Shown in pieces: positions 8,707 through 18,141 of a DNA stretch of 58,184 nucleotides. The notes beneath the pieces were generated by a model. The model did not search any database and was not told the DNA's origin. It saw only the letters and a program-made list of their open reading frames with translations. Location of the stretch: positions 1 through 58,184 of the forward strand of contig JAUIIJ010000032.1 in assembly GCA_030431825.1 (NCBI GenBank), in the 5' to 3' direction. This DNA comes from Alphaproteobacteria bacterium (GTDB lineage: Bacteria > Pseudomonadota > Alphaproteobacteria > Rhodobacterales > Rhodobacteraceae). A program made the translations under genes and the position numbers. Position 1 is the first letter of the stretch, and the number at the start of each line of letters is the position of its first letter.

Positions 8707-9059
8707 CGTTTCGTCCCTCCAAAGGATCTCACATTGCAACATCAAGCGGCGACGTTCTGGTGGGCCGTCTCTCACCTGGCCCGCGTCTGCCGTTGTGTAG
8801 AAACACTTAACCAATGGGCGATGTCAGGAATTGGGCAACACAGATAAACCGCACGCGATGGTTAACGCTTTGATAACACCTCGCGCACATATTTGAATTT
8901 CCGTAACTAATGCCGCTTGTGCGCGCGCCGATGTGCGGTGTCATGCGATGCAAATCGGAGTCAAATCTGGCAAAAATGACAGATTCCGGCCAACAGGTCT
9001 GGCTTCGCGGTCCGACTGGGGCAACACTGCGCAAAAAACACGAGCAGTGAGACAGAGAC
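8707..9059. other. Divergent control region between the first pilin and the transglycosylase
   Basis: 353 nt with no supportable gene. It must hold the promoter(s) for the tad cluster (minus) and the lytic transglycosylase (plus). The stretch 8840-8910 is the most AT-rich and contains a CtrA-like dyad listed separately. Confidence 0.5.
8862..8876 (-). promoter_or_regulatory. CtrA-like site upstream of pilin genes
   Basis: TTAA (8862-8865), 7 nt, ATAA (8873-8876): one base from the alphaproteobacterial CtrA consensus TTAA-N7-TTAA. It lies about 155 nt before the first pilin start. CtrA controls pilin genes in Caulobacter; applying this here is inference from a short, degenerate motif. Confidence 0.25.
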
Positions 9060-9983
9060 ATGAACAGGCCTGTGCTGATTGCACCGATACTGGCCGTCGC
9101 CCTATTGTTCCCGGGTCTGCCAGGGGCCGAACGGCTCGTGTTCCGCGATGCGTCCCGAGATGCGACCGAAACCGACCTTTCGAAAGATGCGCCCGCCGTC
9201 GCGCGCGACGATGCGTCAGCTTCGCCTCCGCGCCCGTTTCAGGAATTCGCAGCGCGCAGGGTCAAGCCGCCCCAACCGGGCACCACGCGTCGCATAACCA
9301 TTCAGATCGACCCCGACGAGCAGAGACGACGCCTTGCACCGCCACCCGTGGCAAAGCCGGCACCCGTCGCCAGGGTGCCGCTTGCGCCGGTCGAACCCAT
9401 CGGAAAATACACCTGGTTCTGGGATCGGGTGTCGCCGGACATCGCCAATAGCCGTCCCGGTCGCCTGGAAGAAGCGCTGATCACCCTGAACACCTCCGGA
9501 GAGATCGCCGCGCCACGCCTGCAGGCGATGCAGGAGATTGCCAGCGAGCAGGGTATTTCGATCTTGAGATCGACCGTCGGCACCCGTGTGTCGCCCGCTC
9601 TGGTTCTCGCGGTGATCGCGGTTGAGTCCTCGGGCCGCGCATCGGTGACAAGCCATGCGGGCGCGCAGGGGCTGATGCAGTTGATGCCGGATACGGCTGC
9701 GCGCTTTGGCGTCACAGACAGCATGGTTCCGGCGCAGAACATCGACGGAGGGGTGAAATATCTCGACTGGCTGATGGGCAAGTTCAACAACGACCCCATC
9801 CTTGTGCTGGCCGGATACAACGCCGGCGAAGGATCGGTGATGACCCACGCGGGCGTGCCGCCCTACGCGGAAACACGCGACTATGTCCCAAAGGTTCTCG
9901 CGGCGTTTCAGGTGGCCAGCGGATTGTGCAGGACCCCGCCCGAACTGATCAGCGACGGTTGCGTGTTTCGCACGCTGAACTGA
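9060..9983 (+). CDS. Secreted lytic transglycosylase (SLT domain)
   Basis: 307 aa. Signal peptide at residues 1-23 (MNRPVLIAPILAVALLFPGL), a proline-rich linker to about 115, then a C-terminal SLT/goose-lysozyme-like domain from about 150. The catalytic Glu is in VLAVIAVESSGRASV (E189), followed by AGAQGLMQLMPDTAARFGV and VLAGYNAGEGSV, the standard motifs. It cleaves peptidoglycan glycan strands in the periplasm. It is divergent from the tad locus; whether it helps the pilus cross the wall is speculative. Confidence 0.9.
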   Translation: MNRPVLIAPILAVALLFPGLPGAERLVFRDASRDATETDLSKDAPAVARDDASASPPRPFQEFAARRVKPPQPGTTRRITIQIDPDEQRRRLAPPPVAKPAPVARVPLAPVEPIGKYTWFWDRVSPDIANSRPGRLEEALITLNTSGEIAAPRLQAMQEIASEQGISILRSTVGTRVSPALVLAVIAVESSGRASVTSHAGAQGLMQLMPDTAARFGVTDSMVPAQNIDGGVKYLDWLMGKFNNDPILVLAGYNAGEGSVMTHAGVPPYAETRDYVPKVLAAFQVASGLCRTPPELISDGCVFRTLN

Positions 9984-10039
9984 TCACGCTGCACCTTTCG
10001 TGCAGGCCGCCGCCACAGTCGAAACGCAATTCCAGACGT

Positions 10040-10067
10040 AAAAAAGCCGGGCAGCGCGCTGCCCGGC
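10040..10067 (-). terminator. Intrinsic terminator of scoAB
   Basis: A perfect 22-nt palindrome (10046-10067, stem GCCGGGCAGC/GCTGCCCGGC) is followed on the minus strand by six Ts. It lies 33 nt after the scoB stop. Confidence 0.85.
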
Positions 10068-10099
10068 GGATGTTCTCGTCATGCGTTTTGACCACGTGG

Positions 10100-10729
10100 T
10101 CAATCGACGATGGTCGCCTGAGTTGCGGCGCGGAGTTCGTCTTCGGTGACGCCGTCGGCACATTCGACGATCCTGAGACCGCCCTCGACCACGTCCAGCA
10201 CACCAAGATTGGTGATGATACGGTCGACCACGCCCTTGCCGGTCAGCGGCAGGGTGCATTCGCGCAGAACCTTGCTGTCGCCATGCTTGTTGGTGTGGTC
10301 CATCACCACCACCACGCGCCCGACGCCCGCGACCAGGTCCATCGCGCCGCCCATGCCCTTGACCAGCTTGCCGGGGATCATCCAGTTCGCCAGATCACCG
10401 TTCTCGGCCACTTCCATCGCGCCCAGGATGGCCGCGGCAATCTTGCCGCCGCGGATCATGCCAAAGCTGGTGGCGCTGTCGAAATACGATGTGCGCGCCA
10501 GTTCCGTGATCGTTTGCTTGCCCGCGTTGATCAGGTCGGGGTCTTCTTCCCCTTCGAAGGGGAACGGCCCCATGCCAAGCATGCCGTTTTCCGATTGCAG
10601 GGTGATGTCCTTGTCGCCGACATAATTGGCCACCAGCGTCGGAATGCCGATGCCGAGGTTCACATACATGCCGTCTTCGAGTTCTTCCGCCGCCCGTGCG
10701 GCCATCTGGTTGCGGTCCCAGCCCATCAT
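10100..10729 (-). CDS. scoB: 3-oxoacid CoA-transferase subunit B
   Basis: 209 aa, the normal length for the beta subunit. The active-site motif SENGMLGMG holds the catalytic Glu47 that forms the CoA thioester. [34 protein letters not shown] and [20 protein letters not shown] are family signatures. With ScoA it moves CoA from succinyl-CoA to acetoacetate or related 3-oxoacids. The start overlaps the scoA stop by 4 nt (ATGA). A strong terminator follows. Confidence 0.94.
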   Translation of the reverse strand: MMGWDRNQMAARAAEELEDGMYVNLGIGIPTLVANYVGDKDITLQSENGMLGMGPFPFEGEEDPDLINAGKQTITELARTSYFDSATSFGMIRGGKIAAAILGAMEVAENGDLANWMIPGKLVKGMGGAMDLVAGVGRVVVVMDHTNKHGDSKVLRECTLPLTGKGVVDRIITNLGVLDVVEGGLRIVECADGVTEDELRAATQATIVD

Positions 10730-11430
10730 GCGTCCTCCCGCTTGCGCGTCGTGCGTTGTTCGATGCGTTTTTCGTGCTCGCCCTGGATCAGGCGGTGCAC
10801 ATAGATGCCCGGCAGGTGGATGTGATCGGGATCAAGGCTGCCGCGCGGAACGATCTCCTCGACCTCGGCGACACAGATCTTGCCGCACATCGCAGCCGGA
10901 GGATTGAAATTGCGTGCGCTCTTGCGGAACACGAGGTTGCCGGTGTCATCCGCTTTCCATGCCTTGACGATCGCGAGATCCGCGACGATGCCACGCTCGA
11001 GAATGTACTCTTCGCCGTCAAACTCCTTGACGTCCTTGCCCTCGGCGATGACGGTGCCCACGCCGGTCTTGGTGTAGAAGCCGGGAATGCCACAGCCGCC
11101 CGCCCGCATGCGCTCGGCCAATGTGCCCTGCGGGTTGAATTCGAGTTCGAGTTCGCCCGAAAGATACTGCCGCATGAACTCCGCGTTCTCGCCGACATAA
11201 GAGCTGATCATTTTTTTGACCTGCCGGGTTTGCAACAACAATCCCAGGCCGAAATCATCGACACCCGCATTGTTGCTTGCCACGGTCAGATCCTTGGTTC
11301 CCGCATCCCGGATCGCCGCGATCAGCAATTCCGGAATACCGCATAGCCCGAACCCGCCAGCCGCGATCAGCATGCCGTCAAACAGCACCCCGTCCAGCGC
11401 TTCCGATGCGCTGCCATAGACCTTCTTCAT
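10726..11430 (-). CDS. scoA: 3-oxoacid CoA-transferase subunit A
   Basis: 234 aa alpha subunit. Signatures are [52 protein letters not shown] and [11 protein letters not shown]. Good ribosome site before ATG 11430 (AAGGGAG). Partner of ScoB in ketone-body/short-chain acid activation. It forms a two-gene operon with scoB that ends at the terminator at 10040-10067. Confidence 0.94.
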   Translation of the reverse strand: MKKVYGSASEALDGVLFDGMLIAAGGFGLCGIPELLIAAIRDAGTKDLTVASNNAGVDDFGLGLLLQTRQVKKMISSYVGENAEFMRQYLSGELELEFNPQGTLAERMRAGGCGIPGFYTKTGVGTVIAEGKDVKEFDGEEYILERGIVADLAIVKAWKADDTGNLVFRKSARNFNPPAAMCGKICVAEVEEIVPRGSLDPDHIHLPGIYVHRLIQGEHEKRIEQRTTRKREDA

Positions 11431-11492
11431 GAAAAACTCCCTTCAAACGGTGTCTCAGCGGTTTTGACGCGCTGCAGCAATAGAGTCAACAA

Positions 11493-11519
11493 ACCCGGGC
11501 CGGTGGAACCGACCCGGGT
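11493..11519 (-). terminator. Probable topA terminator
   Basis: 12-bp stem with one mismatch (ACCCGGGCCGGT/ACCGACCCGGGT, 3-nt loop) placed 8 nt after the topA stop. The minus strand continues TTGTTG, so the U-tract is weak. Confidence 0.6.
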
Positions 11520-11527
11520 CTGACCTC

Positions 11528-14137
11528 TTACTCTGCCGCTGATTTGCTGGACACGGTTTTCTTCTTGCCCGCGGGCTTCCTGGCCGGGGCTTTCTTGGCC
11601 TTGGCCGCCGGTTTCTTGCGTTTGCCCTTGGTCGCAGCCTTGGCGGCAATGAGGTCGATGGCCTGCTCAAGCGTCAGCGCATCCGGCTCGACATCCTTGG
11701 GCAATGTGGCGTTGATCTTGTCCCACTTCACATAGGGGCCGTACTTTCCTTCCATGATGTCGATGGGGCCGCCTTCTTGCGGATGATCCCCGAGCGAGCG
11801 CAGCGTCTTGGCCGCCCCGCCGCGCCGTCCACGGCTGGCCACCTTTTCCGCCAGAAGCTGCACCGCGCGGTTCATGCCGACGGTGAACACCTCGTCGAGG
11901 CTTTCGAGATTGGCATTGGTGCCGCCCCTGTGCGAGGTGCTCTCGGCGTGTTTCAGATAGGGGCCGTAGCGCCCGATATTGGCCCAGACCATCACGCCAT
12001 CCTCGGGATGTGGTCCGATTTCGCGGGGCAGGGACAACAACATCAGCGCGCGTTCTAGCTCAAGCTCTTCCGGCGGCCAGTCCTTTGGCACGGACTGGCG
12101 CGGCGGTTTCTTGTTGTCCTCGGTCACGGCGCCGCGCTGCACATAGGGGCCGAACCGTCCCTTGAACACGCGGATCTCGTCACCGGCGTCCTCGCCCAGC
12201 AGTTTGCCCTCGGGGGGAATCGAGCTTTCCTCTTCGGTGCCCGGAGGACCGAACGCGCGTGTATAGCGGCATTCCGGATAGTTCGAGCATCCGATGAACG
12301 CACCGCCCGACCGCGCGGTGCGCATGCTGAGCCGCCCGACGCCGCAATTCGGGCAGAGGCGCGGATCGCTGCCATCCTCGTTCGGCGGGAACAGGTGGGG
12401 TTCGAGTACCTCGTTGATCTTCTCAAGCACATCTGTGATGCGCAATTCGCTGGTCTCGGCGATGGCTGCGGAAAAATCGCGCCAGAAGCGGTTCAGCACG
12501 GTCTTGTAGTCGGTTTCGCCGGCGCTGACCTGGTCCAGCTCGTCCTCGAGTCCGGCGGTGAAATCATAGCCGACATATTTGCGGAAGTAATTCTGCAGAA
12601 ACGCGATGACCAACCGGCCCTTGTCTTCCGGGATCAGCCGGTTCTTGTCCTTGCGCACATATCCGCGATCCTGGATCGTCGTGACGATGCTGGCATAGGT
12701 CGAGGGGCGGCCGATCCCCAGCTCTTCCATGCGCTTGACCAGGGTCGCCTCGGTGTATCGGGGCGGCGGTTGGGTGAAATGCTGTTCCGGGGTCACGCTG
12801 CGCTTGTCGGTGCGATCACCGACCGCGACCTGTGGCAGGCGCTTGTCGTCATCATCGACAACCGCGTCATCCCGGCCTTCCTCGTAAACACGCAGGAATC
12901 CGTCAAACAACAGAACCTGGCCCGTGGCACGCAGTTCGACCTGCCCGTCCTTGCTGCCGATATCGACGGTGGTGCGCTCAAGACGCGCGGCTGCCATCTG
13001 GCAGGCCAAAGTCCGTTTCCAGATCAGATCATAGAGCTTGCGCTGATCCGCATCGGTCAGCTTGAGCGCGGCGGCGTCCCGGGTCATGTCCGTCGGGCGG
13101 ATACATTCGTGGGCTTCCTGCGCGTTCTTGGCCTTGTTCTTGTACATGCGCGGGCTGTCGGGAACATAATCATCGCCATAGCGGTCCCGAATCGCATCCC
13201 GCGCCGCGTGGACCGCTTCCGGGGCCATGTCGATCCCGTCGGTCCGCATATAGGTAATGTGACCCGCCTCGTAGAGACGTTGCGCCACGCTCATCGTCTG
13301 GCGGGCGCCCATGCCGAACTTGCGGCTGGCCTCCTGCTGCAGCGTCGATGTCATGAACGGGGCGCTCGGATTGCGGTTGGCCGGTTTCGCTTCGACCGAC
13401 GTGATTTCAAGATCGCGGCTGTTGATCGCCTGAACCGCGAGTTCGGCCTGGGTCTCGTTCTCGATATCGAACTTGTCGAGCTTCTTGCCGGCCAGGACCG
13501 TCAGCCGGGCTTCGAATTCCTGGCCGCGCGGGGTTCCGAGCAGCGCCTTGACCGACCAGTATTCACGCGGGCGGAAGGCTTCGATCTCCATTTCGCGCTC
13601 GACGATCAGCCGCAGACAGACCGACTGCACGCGGCCCGCCGACTTGGCGCCGGGCAGCTTACGCCACAACACGGGCGACAGGTTGAATCCCACGAGGTAA
13701 TCCAGCGCCCGGCGGGCGAGATAGGCCTCGACCAGCGGCATGTCGACCTGGCGCGGCTGTTTCATCGCCTGGGTCACGGCGTCCTTGGTGATCGCGTTGA
13801 ACGTCACCCGCGAAACGGCAGTGTCCTTTTTGATCGAACGACGTTTGGTCAGGGCTTCCTGCAGGTGCCAGCTGATCGCCTCGCCCTCGCGGTCGGGGTC
13901 GGTTGCGAGGATCAGCGCGTTGTCTTCGGCAAGCGCGTCGGCAATCGCCTTCACGTGTTTCTTGCTGTCGCTGGCGACCTCCCATTTCATGTCGAAATCA
14001 TGCTCGGGATCGACCGATCCATCCTTTGGCGGAAGGTCGCGCACATGCCCGTAGGACGCCAGAACCGTGTAGTCAGAGCCGAGATATTTGTTGATCGTTT
14101 TTGCTTTGGCTGGTGATTCTACAACAACTACAGGCAT
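11528..14137 (-). CDS. topA: DNA topoisomerase I (type IA)
   Basis: 869 aa, full length. TOPRIM domain at the N-terminus (MPVVVVESPAKAKTINKYLG; ATDPDREGEAISWHL). The active-site Tyr296 lies in HITYMRTDGIDM. One CxxC zinc finger at about 580-610 (CPNCGVGRLSMRT ... CSNYPECRYT), then repeated topo C-terminal ribbon motifs (GRYGPYLK, GKYGPYVKW), and a Lys/Ala-rich tail typical of alphaproteobacterial enzymes. It relaxes negative supercoils during transcription and replication. It is followed by its own terminator and preceded by a 208-nt gap to dprA that shows nothing else recognisable. Confidence 0.97.
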   Translation of the reverse strand: MPVVVVESPAKAKTINKYLGSDYTVLASYGHVRDLPPKDGSVDPEHDFDMKWEVASDSKKHVKAIADALAEDNALILATDPDREGEAISWHLQEALTKRRSIKKDTAVSRVTFNAITKDAVTQAMKQPRQVDMPLVEAYLARRALDYLVGFNLSPVLWRKLPGAKSAGRVQSVCLRLIVEREMEIEAFRPREYWSVKALLGTPRGQEFEARLTVLAGKKLDKFDIENETQAELAVQAINSRDLEITSVEAKPANRNPSAPFMTSTLQQEASRKFGMGARQTMSVAQRLYEAGHITYMRTDGIDMAPEAVHAARDAIRDRYGDDYVPDSPRMYKNKAKNAQEAHECIRPTDMTRDAAALKLTDADQRKLYDLIWKRTLACQMAAARLERTTVDIGSKDGQVELRATGQVLLFDGFLRVYEEGRDDAVVDDDDKRLPQVAVGDRTDKRSVTPEQHFTQPPPRYTEATLVKRMEELGIGRPSTYASIVTTIQDRGYVRKDKNRLIPEDKGRLVIAFLQNYFRKYVGYDFTAGLEDELDQVSAGETDYKTVLNRFWRDFSAAIAETSELRITDVLEKINEVLEPHLFPPNEDGSDPRLCPNCGVGRLSMRTARSGGAFIGCSNYPECRYTRAFGPPGTEEESSIPPEGKLLGEDAGDEIRVFKGRFGPYVQRGAVTEDNKKPPRQSVPKDWPPEELELERALMLLSLPREIGPHPEDGVMVWANIGRYGPYLKHAESTSHRGGTNANLESLDEVFTVGMNRAVQLLAEKVASRGRRGGAAKTLRSLGDHPQEGGPIDIMEGKYGPYVKWDKINATLPKDVEPDALTLEQAIDLIAAKAATKGKRKKPAAKAKKAPARKPAGKKKTVSSKSAAE

Positions 14138-14345
14138 TTACCCAGTAACCTCATGCGGCGATTGATGCGCGTTCTATGGCGAGGCAAGATGTGGGGTGCA
14201 AGGGCCTATTGTCAATCCGCGTGATTTGGGCGCATCGCTTACGGTCTTGAGTCGACGCAATTATTCGATCGATCGGGGCGGCAGGACGAGGTGCAAGATA
14301 CCTGTTATACGGGAATATTTCCTGTCTTGCTCGCGCATGTCGGGG

Positions 14346-15497
14346 TCAGGTTTCCAGCGATAGCAACCCGCCCGACTGGCGGCGGATCTTGCCGTCAAGC
14401 TCCAGGTCCACCAGAGCAGGCCCCACATTCCCGGCCGACTCTTCGAGATCGCGAATCAGCTGGTCTTCGGCAACCGGTGACGGGCCGAGGCGCGAAAGGA
14501 TCTGTTCGTGCAGCTTTGCCGTTTCCGCCAGGCTCCGCCGTTCGGGTGGCGGTGGGGGCAGGTCCGACAGCAGGTCGCGCCGAGGTGATGCGACGGGTTC
14601 GGTCATGTCGGGCAGGGCGGCTATGATATCGTCCGCATTGCGCACCAGCGTCGCGCCATCGCGGATCAGCAGGTTGCACCCCGACGCCCGCGCATCGAAA
14701 GGATGCCCCGGCACGGCCAGCACCTCGCGACCCTGATCCAGGGCGTCGCGCGCGGTGATCAGGCTGCCGGACTTTACCGCGGCCTCGACCACCACGACCG
14801 CCTGCGCCACGCCGGAAATGATCCGGTTGCGACACGGAAAATGGCGGGCCTGTGGCGTGGTGCCCATCGGCTGTTCGGAGATCAGCAGGCCGGTCGCGGC
14901 GATGTCCTGTGCCAAGGTCCCGTTTTCGGCAGGATATACCACGTCGACACCGCCTGCCATCACGGCGACGGTGCCGGTGCCGATTGCCCCGATATGGGCG
15001 GCGGTATCGACACCGCGAGCGAGGCCCGACACCACACAATACCCTTTTTCGCCCAGTTCATGCGCCAGTGCGCGGGCCATGCGGGTGCCAAGCGACGAGG
15101 CGTTGCGCGCACCGACCAGCGCGATGACCGGGCGTGAAAGGATCGCTGTATTCCCGACGCTCCACAGCATGGGCGGCGCGTCCGGCAATTGCGCCAGGAG
15201 AGCCGGATAATCCGGATCGCCAAGGCACAAAAGCCGCGCGCGCGCGGCTTTTGCGGCCTTGATTTCGGCATCGATCACACCGGCAGGACAGATTTCATAG
15301 TCCCGGACCCCGGCGGCGCGCGCCACTTCGGGCAACGCGGCCAGCGCCTTCTGCGCTGTGCCATGCTCTGCCAGCAGGCGGTAGAATGTCGAGATACCAA
15401 CCCTGCGCGAGCGCAAAAGGCGAAGCCACGCAAACCGATCGTCTTCCGTGGTGGGTAGGAGTGGGGGGTGAGTGGAAGAATTGGTTTCCTCGGTCAT
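14346..15497 (-). CDS. dprA: DNA-processing protein DprA
   Basis: 383 aa. N-terminal helical region, a DprA Rossmann domain with IALVGARNASSLGTRMARAL, YCVVSGLARGVDTAAHIGAI, GTVAVMAGGVDVVYPAEN, FPCRNRIISGVAQAVVVVEA and GREVLAVPGHPFD, then a C-terminal winged-helix domain (LGPSPVAEDQLIRDLEES). The start has GGAG upstream. DprA binds single-stranded DNA and loads RecA during natural transformation. A perfect 26-bp palindrome lies in its first third. Confidence 0.95.
   Translation of the reverse strand: MTEETNSSTHPPLLPTTEDDRFAWLRLLRSRRVGISTFYRLLAEHGTAQKALAALPEVARAAGVRDYEICPAGVIDAEIKAAKAARARLLCLGDPDYPALLAQLPDAPPMLWSVGNTAILSRPVIALVGARNASSLGTRMARALAHELGEKGYCVVSGLARGVDTAAHIGAIGTGTVAVMAGGVDVVYPAENGTLAQDIAATGLLISEQPMGTTPQARHFPCRNRIISGVAQAVVVVEAAVKSGSLITARDALDQGREVLAVPGHPFDARASGCNLLIRDGATLVRNADDIIAALPDMTEPVASPRRDLLSDLPPPPPERRSLAETAKLHEQILSRLGPSPVAEDQLIRDLEESAGNVGPALVDLELDGKIRRQSGGLLSLET
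15228..15253. repeat. 26-bp perfect palindrome within dprA
   Basis: Each half reads CAAAAGCCGCGCG and its exact reverse complement, giving a (CG)n core flanked by GGCTTTTG. In the dprA mRNA it would fold as a GC-rich hairpin followed directly by UUUUG, the form of an intrinsic terminator, yet it is in frame and encodes about KAARARLL (residues ~82-90). Confidence 0.8.
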
Positions 15498-15648
15498 CCA
15501 TCGCTCCGCCTTGTTGCAAGACCGGTGTAGCGCCCGCTCGGTTAACAGGACGTAAAGCGTGGAAAATTCTTTGAGGATTTTCCGGAAAACCCATCAATGG
15601 TCCGCTGCCGCGCCGAACATGCCGCGGCACGGGACGAACCCGCGCCGC

Positions 15649-17070
15649 TCAGGCGGCGGACCCGCCCACTGTCAGCCCACCGATCAGCACGGTCGGCTGG
15701 CCGACGCCGACCGGTACCCACTGGCCTTCCTTGCCACAGTTTCCCATACCCGGATCAAGCTGCATGTCGTTGCCAAGTCCGCGAATCCGGGTGAGGGCGG
15801 TGGCACCGTCACCGATCAGCGTCGCGCCCTTGACCGGTGCACCCACCTTGCCGTTCTCGACCCTGTAGGCCTCGGTGCAGGAGAACACGAACTTGCCGCT
15901 GGTGATGTCGACCTGGCCGCCGCCGAAGCCGACCGCCCAGATACCGTCCCTGATCTCGGACACGAGGTCGGCGGGATCGGCATCGCCGCCCATCATGTAG
16001 GTGTTGGTCATGCGTGGCATCGGCGCATGGGCATAGCTTTGCCGCCGACCGTTACCCGTTGCGGGCACTCCCATCAGCCGGGCGTTCTGGCGATCCTGCA
16101 TGTAGCCCACAAGCGTCCCGTCCTCGATGAGCACGTTGCGCCGGGACGGGGTTCCTTCGTCATCGACGGTGATCGAGCCGCGCCGGTCGGGCAGGGTGCC
16201 GTCATCAAGCACGGTCACGCCGCGTGCCGCCACCTGCTTGCCCATCAGACCTGCAAAGGCGCTCGCGCCCTTGCGATTGAAATCGCCCTCCAGCCCGTGA
16301 CCGATGGCCTCGTGCAACAGGATGCCGGGCCAGCCGGGGCCAAGCGCGACGTCCATGACACCGGCGGGCGCGGGAACCGCATCGAGATTGACCAGCGCGA
16401 TACGCAACGCCTCGCGCGCCTTTGCCTGCCAGTCGGCGGGCGCGATCAACCCTTCGAGCCCGATGCGTCCGCCTCCTCCGGCGGTGCCGGTCTCGCGGCG
16501 TCCGTTCTGCTCGACGATGACCGACACATTGACCCGCGTCATCGGGCGCACGTCGCGCACCTGGACCCCGTCGGGACGCAGGATTTCGATTTCCTGCAGG
16601 CTCGCCGCGAGGGTGGCCGACACCTGCACGACACGCGGATCGAGATCACGCGCAAAGGCGTCGATCTCGCGAAGGGTTTCGATCTTGACCGGGAAGGGCT
16701 GACCGCTCGTGGGGTCGGCGTCGGTGTACAGCCGTGCGTTGGTGGGTGCCGGCGCATCGGCGAGCGTTCCGCCACCCGCGCCAACCGCCAGCCGCGCGGT
16801 CTGGCCCGCCCGTTCAAGGGCGGCCAAACTCATTTCGGTCGAATGGGCATAGCCGGTGACTTCACCGTTGACCGCACGCAGTCCGAACCCTTCGGACGCG
16901 TCGTAGCTGGCGCTGCGCAGGCGGCCGTCGTCAAAGACCAGTGCTTCGGACTTGCGCCGCTCGACAAATATCTCGCCATCCTCCGCCCCTGCGGTCGCGG
17001 ATCGCAATTCGCGCAACGCTTCGTCACGCGGCAAGGTGGTTTCAAACGGTCTGAACGGTGTGTTTTGCAT
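15649..17070 (-). CDS. tldD: Metalloprotease TldD
   Basis: 473 aa from ATG 17070, preceded by GAGG; upstream in-frame ATGs lack ribosome sites. The zinc motif HEAIGH is at 253-258 in GILLHEAIGHGLEGDF. Other U62/PmbA-TldD signatures are VFDDGRLRSASYDASEGFGL, GSITVDDEGTPSRRNVLIEDG and the C-terminal GNCGKEGQWVPVGVGQPTVL. TldD acts with TldE/PmbA in processing modified peptides and labile proteins. It is divergent from coxB with a 179-nt gap that must hold both promoters. Confidence 0.95.
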   Translation of the reverse strand: MQNTPFRPFETTLPRDEALRELRSATAGAEDGEIFVERRKSEALVFDDGRLRSASYDASEGFGLRAVNGEVTGYAHSTEMSLAALERAGQTARLAVGAGGGTLADAPAPTNARLYTDADPTSGQPFPVKIETLREIDAFARDLDPRVVQVSATLAASLQEIEILRPDGVQVRDVRPMTRVNVSVIVEQNGRRETGTAGGGGRIGLEGLIAPADWQAKAREALRIALVNLDAVPAPAGVMDVALGPGWPGILLHEAIGHGLEGDFNRKGASAFAGLMGKQVAARGVTVLDDGTLPDRRGSITVDDEGTPSRRNVLIEDGTLVGYMQDRQNARLMGVPATGNGRRQSYAHAPMPRMTNTYMMGGDADPADLVSEIRDGIWAVGFGGGQVDITSGKFVFSCTEAYRVENGKVGAPVKGATLIGDGATALTRIRGLGNDMQLDPGMGNCGKEGQWVPVGVGQPTVLIGGLTVGGSAA

Positions 17071-17249
17071 GTGCGGCTGGCCTCGGACCATGATCTGAAT
17101 CAAAAAAAGCGGCTCTTTGACGCAATCTGATGGGTTTATCTGCTTCGCGGAATATGATTTCTACAGGCAGCAAATACAACGGGGCAGGTGCGTTTGGTGA
17201 ATCATGCCGCTGGCAGCCCCAAAAAACGATCAACCGATCAGGATGGAAC

Positions 17250-18089
17250 ATGAAGAACGCTTTTTCGCTCGCAGGGCTTTTCAGCTCCCTATCGGTCCTC
17301 CCCGCGATGGCGCAGGACGGCCTTGAGATCGTCGGTGCTCCGGTCGACGGGGCAATGGGTTTCCAGCCAGCCGCCTCGGAACTGGCGCGCGACCAGCAAT
17401 CGCTTGATTGGCTGATCCTGGTCATCATCACCGCGATCTGCGTCTTCGTGACGTTGCTGCTGATCTATGCGATCGTCCGGTTCAACAGCCGCGCGAACCC
17501 CACGCCGGCCAAGTTCACGCACAACTCCCCGCTCGAAATCGCATGGACCGTCGTTCCGATCGTGATCCTGATCTTCATCGGTGCGTTCAGCCTGCCGGTT
17601 CTGTTCAAGCAACAGGAAATTCCCGAGGCGGACATCACCATCAAGGTCACGGGCTACCAGTGGTACTGGGGCTATGAATATGTAGATCATGAATTCGGCT
17701 TCGAGAGCTTCAAGCTCGAACGCGACGAACTGGAAGAATATGGCTATGGGCCGGATGAATACCTGCTGGCGACCGATACCGCGGTGGTCGTGCCGATCGG
17801 CAAGACGGTCGTGATGCAGGTTACCGCCGCCGACGTCATTCATTCGTGGACGATCCCGGCATTCGGCGTCAAGCAGGATGCGGTTCCCGGTCGTCTCGCC
17901 GAACTTTGGTTCGCCGCGGAAAAGGAAGGCATCTATTTCGGCCAGTGCTCGGAGCTCTGCGGCAAGGACCACGCCTATATGCCGATTACCGTCAAGGTCG
18001 TGAGTGAAGAGGCGTATGCCGAATGGCTGGACGGTGCGATCGAGGAATATGCCGAAGCACCCCGCAGCGTGAAACTGGCATCGAACTGA
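17250..18089 (+). CDS. coxB: Cytochrome c oxidase subunit II
   Basis: 279 aa from ATG 17250 (AGGA upstream). Signal peptide to about residue 20 (SVLPAMAQ), two membrane helices (about 50-75 and 90-112), then the periplasmic cupredoxin domain. The aromatic path YQWYWGYEY and the CuA ligands in [13 protein letters not shown] and [14 protein letters not shown] (two Cys, His, Met) are all present. It accepts electrons from cytochrome c in aa3 oxidase. Subunit I is not in the window, as is usual in this lineage. It heads the assembly-factor cluster. Confidence 0.97.
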   Translation: MKNAFSLAGLFSSLSVLPAMAQDGLEIVGAPVDGAMGFQPAASELARDQQSLDWLILVIITAICVFVTLLLIYAIVRFNSRANPTPAKFTHNSPLEIAWTVVPIVILIFIGAFSLPVLFKQQEIPEADITIKVTGYQWYWGYEYVDHEFGFESFKLERDELEEYGYGPDEYLLATDTAVVVPIGKTVVMQVTAADVIHSWTIPAFGVKQDAVPGRLAELWFAAEKEGIYFGQCSELCGKDHAYMPITVKVVSEEAYAEWLDGAIEEYAEAPRSVKLASN

Positions 18090-18090
18090 T

Positions 18091-18114
18091 CGGGAGGGGC
18101 GGGACACCCTCCCG
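18091..18114 (+). other. Intercistronic hairpin after coxB
   Basis: 8-bp perfect stem CGGGAGGG/CCCTCCCG with 8-nt loop starting 1 nt after the coxB stop. No U-tract follows. It may act as a partial terminator or a 3'-end stabiliser that lets coxB be made in excess of the assembly factors. Confidence 0.4.
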
Positions 18115-18141
18115 CCCGCTAGCTACGGCAAGGAGCCAGCG

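Noticed and set aside
8707..8814. Longer start for the first pilin
   Set aside because: The extension lacks a ribosome site and would bury the type IVb leader; ATG 8706 has GGAGG and gives a normal Flp length.
12395..14116. 573-codon open frame on the plus strand opposite topA
   Set aside because: It mirrors the topA codons in a GC-rich gene, has no ribosome site and no family motif, while topA is complete with all catalytic motifs.
15559..17130. 523-codon plus-strand frame opposite tldD
   Set aside because: TldD on the minus strand has its zinc motif and full length; the opposite frame shows no recognisable domain.
17071..17249. FNR-like box (TTGAC...ATC) upstream of coxB
   Set aside because: Half-site spacing is wrong for TTGAT-N4-ATCAA and only one half matches.
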